NCBI GenBank assembly: GCA_016713135.1
Contig: JADJPR010000002.1
Location: forward strand, 62,001 to 126,000
Direction of reading: 5' to 3'
From: Rhodanobacteraceae bacterium
GTDB lineage: Bacteria > Pseudomonadota > Gammaproteobacteria > Xanthomonadales > SZUA-5
Length of the DNA stretch: 64,000 bases
Shown piece by piece: positions 37,501 through 47,100 of the stretch (position 1 is its first letter; every line of letters begins with the position of its first letter). Below the pieces are notes generated by a model, which was given only the letters and a program-made list of their open reading frames with translations, was not told where the DNA came from and searched no databases. The position numbers and the translations under genes are program-made.

Positions 37501-37557
37501 GATGCGGGCATCCGCAATCCGGCGGAACTGATGCAGCGCCTCGGCCTGCAGCACTGA
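34550..37557 (+). pseudogene. ~1000-residue secreted multidomain protein, unknown, with one frameshift (gene 5 of the run)
   Basis: It starts at GTG 34550 with a signal peptide (1-24, ending GSSALA). Residues 30-240 form a globular domain with HMWWYWSYPKHVVAARVSFP. A hydrophobic segment (about 290-310) precedes a Lys/Pro/Ala linker rich in KPK repeats (about 318-340) and helical segments with Gly-rich membrane-active-looking VGKAVYGIGAGILNLGANAW (about 440). Near 36152 the frame shifts: VRRE is followed in the other frame by DLPWDEFKSFFDPHASAEEC. The remaining ~460 residues have coiled-coil (LEQQLGALQKAG) and a C-terminal domain with HHPVYVDRKGNIHVGDHVST. Adding one base restores exactly 1002 codons. 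The layout (export, linker, variable-looking tail) recalls polymorphic toxins, but no known toxin motif is seen. Confidence 0.72.
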
Positions 37558-37570
37558 GAGGGGAACCCAG

Positions 37571-38725
37571 ATGCCAGACGATCCGCAAGCCCTCGAAAAC
37601 CGCAGCCTGCCGCTGGCCGCGCTGCTGGCGCTGGCACAGCTTCCGGGCCTGTGTTGCGGCGCGTTGTCGCCGCTGGCGCGGATCGCCGCGCCGGAGGGCG
37701 CGCCCGATCGCGACGCCCTGGCCAGCGCCCTCAAGGGACTGGCAGGCGACTGGTCGGCGTTGCCGGCCGCGCTGCTCGACCCCGGCCTCAGCCTCGGCCT
37801 GATCGTCGCCGACCGCGAGGACCAGTTGCTCGGCCAGTACCTGTGGCCGCAGCCGCAGGGCCTCGGCCCCGGATTCCGCATCGGCGTTGCGCGTGATACG
37901 CTGGACGCGCAAGGCCCGCTGACGCTGGAGGACGTCGAACTCTCGCTGCTCAACCAGTTGGCGCTGGGCAGTTGCGCCGAAGTGCCGCCGGAGCGTTTCG
38001 CGCTCGATGCGGTACAACTGTGGACCCTGCTGGCGCTGGTCGACGCGCTCGGCACCGCGGCTGCACTGCGTCAGGCCGCGCGCGCCAGCGGGCCGCCGAC
38101 CGGCGTGACCGTGGGCGACATCGAGGCCGCCTGGAATGCGGGCATTGCGCGGCCGAACCCCGGCTGGGCGGTATCGCTGGCGGCGCTGCTGGCGCCCGAG
38201 GCACTGCCCGGCGACTTCCCGGCGCTGCTGCGCGGCACGCTGAAAAGCCTGCAGGAAGCTGGCCTCGTGGTTGTGCTCGAAGCTACGCCCGGCGATCCGC
38301 TGGGCGATTTGGTGCTCCCGGCCGCGGGACTCGACCTCCTGTGCCGCGGACTGGCGAACGGCGGCATCGCCTTCGGCCTGGCGCGCAGCGAGCGCGTGTC
38401 CGCGGAGCGCGTCGAGACCACCTGCATCGCCGGCTGGCGCACGCCCGGTGGCATCGTGGTCGCCGAACTCAGCGCGCTCGCGCAGGGCCGCGCCGAGTTG
38501 CTGGTCACCGGGCCGTCCTACTGTGTGCAGTTGCTGGGCGAACTCCTCGGCACCGGCGGATTGCCCGAGGGCACGGCCATCCCGGGCGCCGCCGCACCCT
38601 CCCCCGCCGACCTGCTCGCCCTGCTTGGGCCGCCAGCCGCAGCTGCCGTACCGCACTGCAGCCACTGCGGCGCCACGGTGCGTGCCGGTGCACGCTTCTG
38701 CGCGCAGTGCGGGAAGGCGCTGTAG
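37571..38725 (+). CDS. Protein with C-terminal zinc ribbon, unknown (gene 6 of the run)
   Basis: A 384-residue cytoplasmic-looking protein starting at ATG 37571 after GAGGGGAACCC. Its Leu/Ala-rich helical-beta body (1-350) is unrecognised, with EDVELSLLNQLALGSC and VETTCIAGWRTPGGIVVAEL. It ends in a zinc ribbon, HCSHCGATVRAGARFCAQCG, nearly the same as that of gene 2 in this run. Being 13 bases downstream of the secreted protein, it could be its chaperone, adaptor or immunity partner; that is inference from position alone. Confidence 0.72.
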   Translation: MPDDPQALENRSLPLAALLALAQLPGLCCGALSPLARIAAPEGAPDRDALASALKGLAGDWSALPAALLDPGLSLGLIVADREDQLLGQYLWPQPQGLGPGFRIGVARDTLDAQGPLTLEDVELSLLNQLALGSCAEVPPERFALDAVQLWTLLALVDALGTAAALRQAARASGPPTGVTVGDIEAAWNAGIARPNPGWAVSLAALLAPEALPGDFPALLRGTLKSLQEAGLVVVLEATPGDPLGDLVLPAAGLDLLCRGLANGGIAFGLARSERVSAERVETTCIAGWRTPGGIVVAELSALAQGRAELLVTGPSYCVQLLGELLGTGGLPEGTAIPGAAAPSPADLLALLGPPAAAAVPHCSHCGATVRAGARFCAQCGKAL

Positions 38726-39226
38726 CGGCTACCCGACTTCGCGCAAGGCCTCGCAGTCGGTCGTTCGGGGGCCGGCTTCGGGGCGGCGCCGGGGCCGCTG
38801 GGCGGGGCTGGCGGTGCTGGGCGGCGGGGGGGGGGGGGGGGGGGGGGGGGCGCGGGGCGGGGCCCAGGCGGGGCGCCAGGCGGCAACGCGTCGAGCGTGC
38901 CTTCTGGGTTGCGTAGTTGTTGGCGGGCGGGCCGGGCCCCGGGGGGGCGCGCTCATCGTAGTGGGGGGGGGGGGGGGCGCCCCCCACTTTGTTTTTCCGG
39001 TTCCCGCCGGCGGGGCCCCGGGGGGAAAGGAAGGGAGGGCGGCGGGGGGCCCGCGGGCGTGGCCCGGGGGGCCTGGGGGCCGGGGCACGGGTCGATGGGC
39101 GAACTGCCGGACGACGCGCCCCTCGCGATACCCGCGGGCGCACCCGGTGATCCCGCAGCCGCAGCGGCCCGCGCGGCGCGGCCGCGGTGCTAGCCTCGCC
39201 AGCGCATCCACTCACCGGCCTCCCGC
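38726..39226. other. 501-base gap with long poly-G tracts, low complexity
   Basis: No gene is supported. It contains an uninterrupted run of 25 G (38826-38850) and another of 15 G (38963-38977), with many G4-G7 runs between and after them to about 39085. The composition differs sharply from every other gap. Such runs are either a natural G-quadruplex region or an assembly/base-calling artefact. The last ~45 bases before 39227 return to normal composition and should hold the promoter of the acyltransferase gene; no clear boxes are visible. Confidence 0.6.
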
Positions 39227-41116
39227 ATGTCCAGCCAATCCCAGTTCGGCCTGCTGACCGAGCGCCGCTTCCTGCCGTTCTTCCTGGGCCAGTCGCTCGG
39301 CGCGTTCAACGACAATGTATTCAAGCAGGGCCTGGTCGCGCTGGTGGTGTTCGTCGGGGCCATCGATGTGGGCATGCCAGCCGCGAGTTTCTCGCTGCTG
39401 GCCGGCGCGCTGTTCATCGCGCCCTTCTTCCTGTTCTCGGCGCTCGGCGGCCAGCTCGCGGACAAGTACGACAAGGCGCGGCTGGCGCGCTGGATCAAGG
39501 GCCTGGAAGTGCTCCTGATGGCACTCGCGGCAGTCGGCTTCCTGCTCAAGAGCGCGCCGCTGCTGCTGGCGGTGCTGTTCCTGCTGGGGCTGCAGGCCAC
39601 CCTGTTCGGCCCGCTGAAGTACGGCATCCTGCCGCAGGTGCTGAGCGAGGCCGAACTCACCGGCGGCAACGGCCTGGTCGAGAGCGCGACGATGGTGGCC
39701 ATCCTGCTCGGCACGCTGGTCGGCACCGCGCTGGTCGGCATCCCGGGCGATGGCCTGGTGCTCATCTCGGTGGTCGCGGTCGGCACCGCATTGATCGGCT
39801 GGATCGCCGCGCTGGCGATGCCATCAACAGCCGCGGTGGCGCCAGACCTGCAGATCAACTGGAACCCCTTCAGCGAGACCTGGCGCAGCCTCAAGTTCCT
39901 GACCGGCAACCGCACGGTGTTCCTGAGCTGCCTGGGGATCAGCTGGTTCTGGTTCTTCGGCTCGATGTACTTCCTGATCCTGCCGGTGTACGTGCGCGAC
40001 GTGATCGGCGGCGACACGCCGGTCTACACCCTGATGCTGGCGCTGTTCTCGGTCGGCACGGGCGTCGGCGCGCTGCTGTGCGAACTGCTCAGCCGGCGCA
40101 AGGTGGAGATCGGCCTGGTGCCCTTCGGCTCGATCGGCATGACCCTGTTCGGACTCGACCTCTACTTCGCGCTGCCCGCGGCCAGCGGCAACAGCGGCCT
40201 GTCGATCGCCGCTTTCCTCGCCACCGCCTACGGCTGGCGCATCGTGATCGACCTGGTGCTGATGGCGATCTTCTCCGGCTTCTTCATCGTGCCGCTGTTC
40301 GCGCTGATCCAGCAGCGCAGCGAGGCCAGCCACCGCTCGCGGGTGATCGGCGCCAACAACATCCTGAACGCGCTGTTCATGGTGGCCGCATCGTTGCTTG
40401 GCTGGGGGCTGATGAATGGCATCGGCCTGACCCTGCCGCAGGTGCTGCTGGTCACCGCGCTGTGCAATGCGGTGGTGGCGGTCTACATCTACACCCTGGT
40501 GCCGGAATTCCTGCTGCGCTTCATCGCCTGGATCCTGGTCAACGTGTTCTACCGGCTGCGCATCCGCGGCCTCGACGCGGTGCCGGACGAGGGCCCGGCG
40601 CTGCTGGTGTGCAACCACATCAGCTACGTCGATGCGCTGGTGGTGATGGGCTCGGTGCCGCGCCCGATCCGCTTCGTCATGTACTACAAGATCTTCGACA
40701 TGCCGATCGCCAAGCAGGTGTTCCGCTGGGCCAAGGCGATCCCGATCGCCGGGCGCAAGGAAGACCCGGCGCTGATGGAAAAGGCCTTCGAGGAAGTTTC
40801 GCGCGAATTGCGCGATGGCAACCTGGTGTGCATCTTCCCCGAGGGCGGGTTGACCCGCGACGGCGAGATCGCGCCCTTCCGCCCCGGCATGGAGCGGATC
40901 CTGGCGCGCGATCCGGTCACGGTGGTGCCGATGGCGCTGCAGGGGCTGTGGGGCAGCGTGTTCTCGCGCCGCGACAAGGGCATCGGGCCGCTCAAGTTGC
41001 CGCGCCGCTTCTGGTCGCGCGTCGGGCTGGTGGTGGGCACGCCGCGCCCGCCGGAAGGCGCCACGGCGGCGCTGCTGGAGGCCGACGTGCGCGCGCTGCG
41101 CGGGGACCGCGCTTGA
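39227..41116 (+). CDS. MFS transporter fused to PlsC-type acyltransferase (LplT-Aas-like)
   Basis: A 629-residue inner-membrane protein. The N-terminal MFS part (about 1-420) begins FLPFFLGQSLGAFNDNVFKQ, the LplT lysophospholipid-flippase signature. The C-terminal acyltransferase (about 430-629) has the HX4D motif NHISYVD (catalytic His/Asp), then FPEGGLTRDG and PFRPGMERIL for substrate binding. The family imports and reacylates lysophospholipids. Larger relatives have a third AMP-ligase (acyl-ACP synthetase) domain; it is absent here and the protein ends after the acyltransferase. An acyl donor enzyme must therefore be elsewhere. Confidence 0.9.
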   Translation: MSSQSQFGLLTERRFLPFFLGQSLGAFNDNVFKQGLVALVVFVGAIDVGMPAASFSLLAGALFIAPFFLFSALGGQLADKYDKARLARWIKGLEVLLMALAAVGFLLKSAPLLLAVLFLLGLQATLFGPLKYGILPQVLSEAELTGGNGLVESATMVAILLGTLVGTALVGIPGDGLVLISVVAVGTALIGWIAALAMPSTAAVAPDLQINWNPFSETWRSLKFLTGNRTVFLSCLGISWFWFFGSMYFLILPVYVRDVIGGDTPVYTLMLALFSVGTGVGALLCELLSRRKVEIGLVPFGSIGMTLFGLDLYFALPAASGNSGLSIAAFLATAYGWRIVIDLVLMAIFSGFFIVPLFALIQQRSEASHRSRVIGANNILNALFMVAASLLGWGLMNGIGLTLPQVLLVTALCNAVVAVYIYTLVPEFLLRFIAWILVNVFYRLRIRGLDAVPDEGPALLVCNHISYVDALVVMGSVPRPIRFVMYYKIFDMPIAKQVFRWAKAIPIAGRKEDPALMEKAFEEVSRELRDGNLVCIFPEGGLTRDGEIAPFRPGMERILARDPVTVVPMALQGLWGSVFSRRDKGIGPLKLPRRFWSRVGLVVGTPRPPEGATAALLEADVRALRGDRA

Positions 41117-41177
41117 TGGTAAGCCCGCCCCGGTCGGCGAGCCTTTACAATCGGCAGGTCGTTTGGCGGAGCGCCCA

Positions 41178-43287
41178 GTGACCAGCAAGACCGGCCTGCT
41201 GTTGGGACTGACTGCCCTGCTGTTGGGCGCAATCTCGGCCGGACCCTTGTCGGCGCAAGCACCGACTGCGCGCCAGAACCCACTCACCTGGGCCACCCTG
41301 GCGGGCGCACCGGCCGAGTTCAATGCCCTGATGGCCCTGCGCGGCAGGGCGCGGGAGGACAAGGTCAACGCGGACGCCGCGTACTGGGAACCGATCCTGC
41401 GCGCCGGCATCGACGAAGCCCGGCGTGCAGGGCAGCAGGCGATGGTCGCCGAGGCGCTGATCGCGCTGGGTCGCGCCCGCTGGCGCCTCAAGGATGCGCC
41501 GGGCGCTGAAGCCGCGTTCCGCGAATCGATTGCGCTCTACCGCACGCTGGGCCAGTCCGATGCGGCCTTCGATCCGATGCTGGCACTTGGCGTCGTGCTG
41601 TATTCCCAGTACCGCTTCGACGAAACGCTTGCGCTGAACCGCGAGATGCTGGCCCTCGCCCGCGGCAATCCACGACGCGAGGCGAATGCGCTCACCAATA
41701 TCGGCATCGTCGAGCGACGCATGGGCAACGGCGCGGCGGCCATGCAGGCATTCGAGCGCGCGCTGGCGCTGCGCCGCACGCTGACGGACGACCTGCCGGA
41801 ACTGCTGCCCGCATCGATCCAGCAGCTCGCGAGCGTCCACAGCGACCGCGGCGAATACCTGCGTGCGCTGGAACTGATGCAGGAGGCGACCCAGCTGCGG
41901 CTGAAGATCGGCGGCGAGGCCGCGGCACAGGCGGAACTGGCCCTGGCGCGACTGCACCTGCGTGGCGGCAACCCGGCGCGGGCGCTGCATCACTGGCGCG
42001 CCGGGCTTGCCGGACTGGGCCCGACGACGGATCCGCGGGTTCGCGCCAACGCGCATTGCGAATCTGCCGACGCACTCCACGCCGCGGGTGAGATCGCGGC
42101 GGCCAGCGAGGCCCTGGCGCAGGCGCGCGAGCTGGCGCGCGGCATTCCCGAATCCGAATCCGCATGCGCCCGAAGCGAGGCCGCCGCCGCATTGCGTGAA
42201 GGCCGGCCGGCGCGGGCATTGGCACTGGCCCGCGCGGAGCGCGAGGCGCTGGCGACCAGCCAGGGGCATCAGCGACTGGTTGCCGGCGGCCACCATCGAA
42301 GCCGAGGCGCTCCTGCAGCCTGGAACGCGCAAACCGAAGCGCTGCAACTGCTCGACGAAGCGCTGGCCACCGCGCAGCGCGTGGTCCGCACGCAGGAACG
42401 CATCCCCCTGCTGCGCCTGCGAGCGGACGCCTTGCATCAGCTCGGGCGAGATGCGCGACGCTTACGCCGCCAGGCTGGACTATGAGGCGGCTGAATCCAG
42501 CGCCCGCGGCGCCGCGAGTACCGAACAGATTGCGGTGTTCCTGGAAGGCCAGGCGCGCGAGCGCGAAGCGGCGCGCGCGGGATGAAGCGCAGGCGCGCCA
42601 GATCGCCGAACTCGCGGCCCAGGGCGAGCGCGAACGCGCTTTGCGTGCGGCCCTGATCGCCGCGCTTGCGATCGCCCTGGCGGCCGCATTGTGGCTGCGC
42701 ATGCGCGAGTTGCGCCGGCGCCAGCAAGCGCTGGCCGCGAGCCACCGCACGCTGGCGACTGCCCACCAGCAACTGGAACGCGAAAGCGAGGCGCTGGCGA
42801 TTGAAGCCAGCACTGACGCGCTGACCGGCACCCGCAGTCGGCGCGCCATCCTGCGCGGGCTACGGACGGCACTGGATCATGCGCAAGCACCCTGCAGCAT
42901 CGTGCTGTTCGACCTCGACCACTTCAAACGCATCAACGACGAGCACGGGCACCCGGCGGGCGATGCGGCCCTGCGCCATGCAAGCGCCGTCCTGATGCAG
43001 GAGATCGGCAGCCGGGGCAGCCTGGGGCGCTATGGCGGCGAGGGAATTCCTGCTGGTCCTGCCGCAGCCGCCTTGCGACGACGCCGCCGTGCTGGCCGAG
43101 CACTGCCTGCAGACGCTGGCCAACCTGCCCCTGACGCTCGGCGCAAGGCGAGCTGCGGATCACCAGCAGCGCAGGTTGTGCCTGCGCCCTGCCCGGCGAA
43201 GACAGCGATTCGCTGATCGCACGTGCAGACCACGCGCTCTACCGGGCCAAGGTGAACGGCCGCAATCGCCTGGAGCGCGCGGACTGA
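41178..43287 (+). pseudogene. TPR-repeat diguanylate cyclase, multiply frameshifted
   Basis: It starts at GTG 41178 with a signal peptide (SKTGLLLGLTALLLGAISAG...LSAQA). Tetratricopeptide repeats (about 41340-42450) are followed by a coiled coil, a membrane helix (LRAALIAALAIALAAALWLR) and a GGDEF domain with LFDLDHFKRINDEHGHPAGD. The coding frame changes about six times, near 42268, 42320, 42445, 42580, 43042 and 43148. At 43042 an extra G splits the active site (GRYGGE|EFLLVLP). The last frame ends normally, RADHALYRAKVNGRNRLERA then TGA 43285. All pieces remain stop-free and conserved, so either decay is very recent or the local consensus is poor. Confidence 0.82.
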
Positions 43288-43347
43288 AGAACGGGCGTTC
43301 ATCCCGGTCCGCTTCGGGCAGAATCCGGCCTTTGCACCGCCACCCCC

Positions 43348-46300
43348 ATGCCCAAGACCGATCGCAACCCGGCCGAACTCAAGCGGCAGGTGCGCCTGCT
43401 GCTGGCTCTGGATGGCCGTGCGCTGCGGTTGGCCGATGGACTGTGGCTGGTGCGCGATGGCCGCCTGCGCGATGTGCACACGTTGCGCGCCCTGCTGCAG
43501 CGGCCCGGCGTCGCGCGCAATGAACTGAAGGCCTGCTTCACCGAGGGCACGCATTGCGAACCGCTGTCGCGCCAGCACCTGGCGGCGGCCACGCATGCGC
43601 TCGCGGTGCTGCAGATGCATGTGGATGAACTGGAAGACACGCCCGCGCGCTGGCTCGCGGGTCAACGTCGCGACCGCGCCTGGTTGGCGGCGCAGCGGCA
43701 GCGGGTGCAGCGGCTGTCGGCATGGATGGGCGCGCCAACGAACGGCGACGCACTGGCAGCCTGGTTCGATGGCGCCCCGCTGCCGCCGCTGGATGCGCGC
43801 GGCGAGGCGCTGGCCTGGTTGTGCGATACGCCGCCGACCCACGCAGCAATGCTCGACGGCTGCGACGATGGCGTGTTTGCACAGGCGCTGTCGCGCATCA
43901 CCACCCATGGCCCGCGCGAAGCCGACGTTGCCGCAGCGCTGACCGCCGCCACCAGCATCTGGCCGGCCGATGCGCTGGATGCGTGGTGGTCGTGGCTCGC
44001 GCGCGGCGTCGATCCGCGTGCGGTCGCATGCTGGCCGCCGGCAAGTCGTGCGCGTGCGGCCCCGCCGGCCGACTGGCCGCTGGACGCGGTCGGCGTCTAC
44101 CTGCGCCTGACCGCCGCCCTGCTGCGCACGCCGGGTGGTGGCCGCCTGAACCTGGCACCGGACCAGTTTGCGCGCCTGGCCGGCGGGCGCAGCACCACGC
44201 TGCTGGCGCTGGCGAGCGCGCTGGACCAGGTGCTGCGCAGCGATCCGGGGGCGATCGAACAGACGCTCGCGCTGGCCGACAGCGCGCTGCGGCTGGATGC
44301 GCGCTGGTCAGCTGCCGCAAAGCGGCGCCGCTGCGCCCCGGACTCGGCGCCCGCGTCGACCTCGGCTTCGTCGACTGGCTGGGTGACGCGGCGCTGGTGG
44401 ACCGCTACCTGTCGCTTCGCGAGGCTCTCGGCGAGCCGGTGGAGATCTCGCGGCGGCTGCGGCAGGACCATGCGGCCGCGCAGCGCGGGGAAGTCGAGCG
44501 CGCCTTTCTCGACGCGCTGCCCGCGGACGATCCGCGGCGCGCGCGACTGGCGCGGCCGGCTGCCAGCGATCCCGCGCGCACGCGCCGGCGCATCGCCGCA
44601 GAATGCACACAACTCGAACTCCGTTGGCGGATGCAACAGGTCGACGGCGCACTGCGCGACGCGCTGGCGCGCGCCGTGGGCAGCCCGGCGCCGCGCTGGG
44701 ACGAGGCCTGGCGCGATGCGGCGCGGCTGTACCTGGCGGTCGACTTGAACCACGCCGAACTCAAGGGCCTGCTGCGCGCCGCCGCGTCCGGCGATGCGGC
44801 AGCCTGGCGCCTGCGCCTGCCAGGCAACGCCGGCTGGCTGGCGCGCGCGGCCACGCACCTGGACGCCGCGGCCTGGCTCGATCCGCCGGCCCACAGCTTT
44901 CCCTGGCGCGGCAGCACGTGCACCATGGCCGCCGAGCGCGATCCGCTGCAGGCGCTGCGCATGGGCCTGCCCTTCGACTCCTGCCTCGCGATCGACGCCG
45001 GCTGCAATCGCCACAGCGCCATCATCAATGCGCTCGACGCCAACAAATGGGTGGTCTACCTGCGCGATCCGCGCGGACGCATCCTCGCGCGCCAGCTGAT
45101 CGCGATCTCGGGCGACTGGCAGCTGATCGGCTACCGCGTGTACACCAGCATCGGCACCGGCGAGGGCTTGATCGACGCCTTCAACGACTACGCCCGCGCA
45201 CTGGCTGCGCAGTGCGGCATCGAGCCGGCGGATCACGGCCAGCCCGACACGCTCAACGGCCGCGAATGGTACGACGACGGCACTCACCCCTGGCGTCGCG
45301 CGGAGGCCGGCGAGGCCGCGCAGCAGGTCGAGGCCTACCTCGGCGAACTCGGCATCGGCGCGCTTGATATCCCGGGGCTGGACCTGGCCAACGAAGCGCG
45401 TCGCCACGCGCTCGCGCGCGCCGGACATGTCGCGGCGCTGCCCGACTGGTACGACGCGCGACCCTCGGGCCTGCGCAACCTCGCGCTGCTGCAGGCGCGC
45501 TACGGCCGCAGCGGGCTGCTGCGCCTGCTCGGTGATCCGCAGCGGCGCGACCGCTACCGCTTCGAAGCGCTGCGCGAGGCGCCACTCGGCGAGTTGCTGA
45601 AGCTGCGTCGCCAGCTGCAAGATCCGGCGCGGGTCGGCTTCGGCCGCGACCTCGGCGACAACCCGATCGACGACGAGTCGATCCGCCACGCCCTGCGCGA
45701 GTTGCTCACCGAACCGGCGGACGCACGCTTTGACGACGACAGTTTCGAGCACGCGCTGCTGACGCTGCTGCCACGCTGGGTCGAGACCCTTTCCTTCACG
45801 GCGCTCGCTGCGCAGCTGCCCTTGCTCGCGCCGCCTGGGAACGGCTCGCCGATGGCCTCCCTGCCGATTGCGCCGACTGCGTGCGTGCCTCTGAAGACTG
45901 GCTGCTGCGCGCCCTGCGCGGCGCCTGGCGGCGCGATCCGGATCCGCCGCGCATGCTGCGTCTGCTGCAGGCGCGGCACACTGGCGAGCGCCTGCCGCGC
46001 TGGCTGCTTGCGCTGGCCGCACGCGAGCATCTGGCGGCACCCGTTGCCCTGCCGCTGTTCGCGCCACCAAGGCCCGATCGCGCGGTGCGACGGGCACTGG
46101 AAGCACTGGTCGCGCGCCACCCCGCATTGCGTACGCATCCCTTGCAGCTCGCCGCGCGCTTGCGCCATTCGGATCCGGACGAACTGGGCATCGACACCAT
46201 CGAATGGCCGGATGCACCGCCATGGAATGCGCTCGGCGATGCGATCTGCGACTGGCCGGCGCTGTGGCCAGCGCTGCGCCGCTACGCCCGGCGCCCGGGC

Positions 46301-47083
46301 GATCTCTCGCCCTGCAGCCCGATCGAGGCGTATTGGGCACGCCAGGTGGCGACCGCCTGGCGCGCGGCGCTGCCGGCCATCGTGGCCGCGCTGGACGACA
46401 ACAGCCTCATCGCCGCGCGCATCCTCGGCGACATCGGCGACGCCGGGCTGATCGACGAGACGCGCGGCCTGTTGCGCCGGCAGTCCCATCGCGCGGGCAG
46501 CCAGCGCAAGCGCGCACACGAGGCGCATGCCCTGCTGCGCGCGGCCGTCGGCGCCAGCGCCCTCGGGGCGATGCGATTCGCATGGCAGTCCCTGGACGAG
46601 CGCGCGGAACAAGCGTCGCTGACGCTGCTGGAAGCACACCCGGAGGCGCGCTCGCTGACCGATGCGCTGATCGATCATCCTGAGCCACCCGCATGGGCCC
46701 GCGGCTGGCTGCAACGGCAACTGCGCGGCAGCTTCGACGCCCAACGCTGCCTGCGGCTGTGGCAGCACCCGCAATGGCGCGACCTCACGCTGCTGGCCGC
46801 GCCGCAAGCGTGGTCGGCCAGTCACGCGCGCCGTCTGCTGCAGCGCTGGCCGCAAGACCTGGGCGAACACTGGCTGCTCCACGCCTTGCAGTCCGGCAAC
46901 ACCGACTTGCTGGACGATGGCCCGGTGGACTGGTTCCAGCGCCTCGGCGCGCTGGCGCGCGCGCATTGCAGCGACGCGCAGCAAGCATCGCTTTGCCTGG
47001 CACTGCCCGATGCGCTGGCAGTCAGGGCCTGGGGCTCAGCCGGGCTGCCGCAACGGGAAAGGCGGCCCGAAGCGACGTCTTAG
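43348..47083 (+). pseudogene. ~1245-residue protein of unknown function, two frameshifts
   Basis: It starts at ATG 43348 (MPKTDRNPAELKRQVRLLLA). Frame changes occur near 44318 (DARWSA then LRPGLGARVDLGFVDWLG in the next frame) and near 45833 (AAQLPLLA then AWERLADGLPADCADCVRAS). The final frame runs to TAG 47081. The most distinctive block is GLPFDSCLAIDAGCNRHSAI followed by NALDANKWVVYLRDPRGRIL and GDWQLIGYRVYTS (about residues 545-615), which looks like a compact catalytic or binding domain. The flanks are helical and HEAT-like. There is no signal peptide. I do not recognise the family. Confidence 0.7.
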
Positions 47084-47100
47084 TCCGCCCTTGATGCCCC

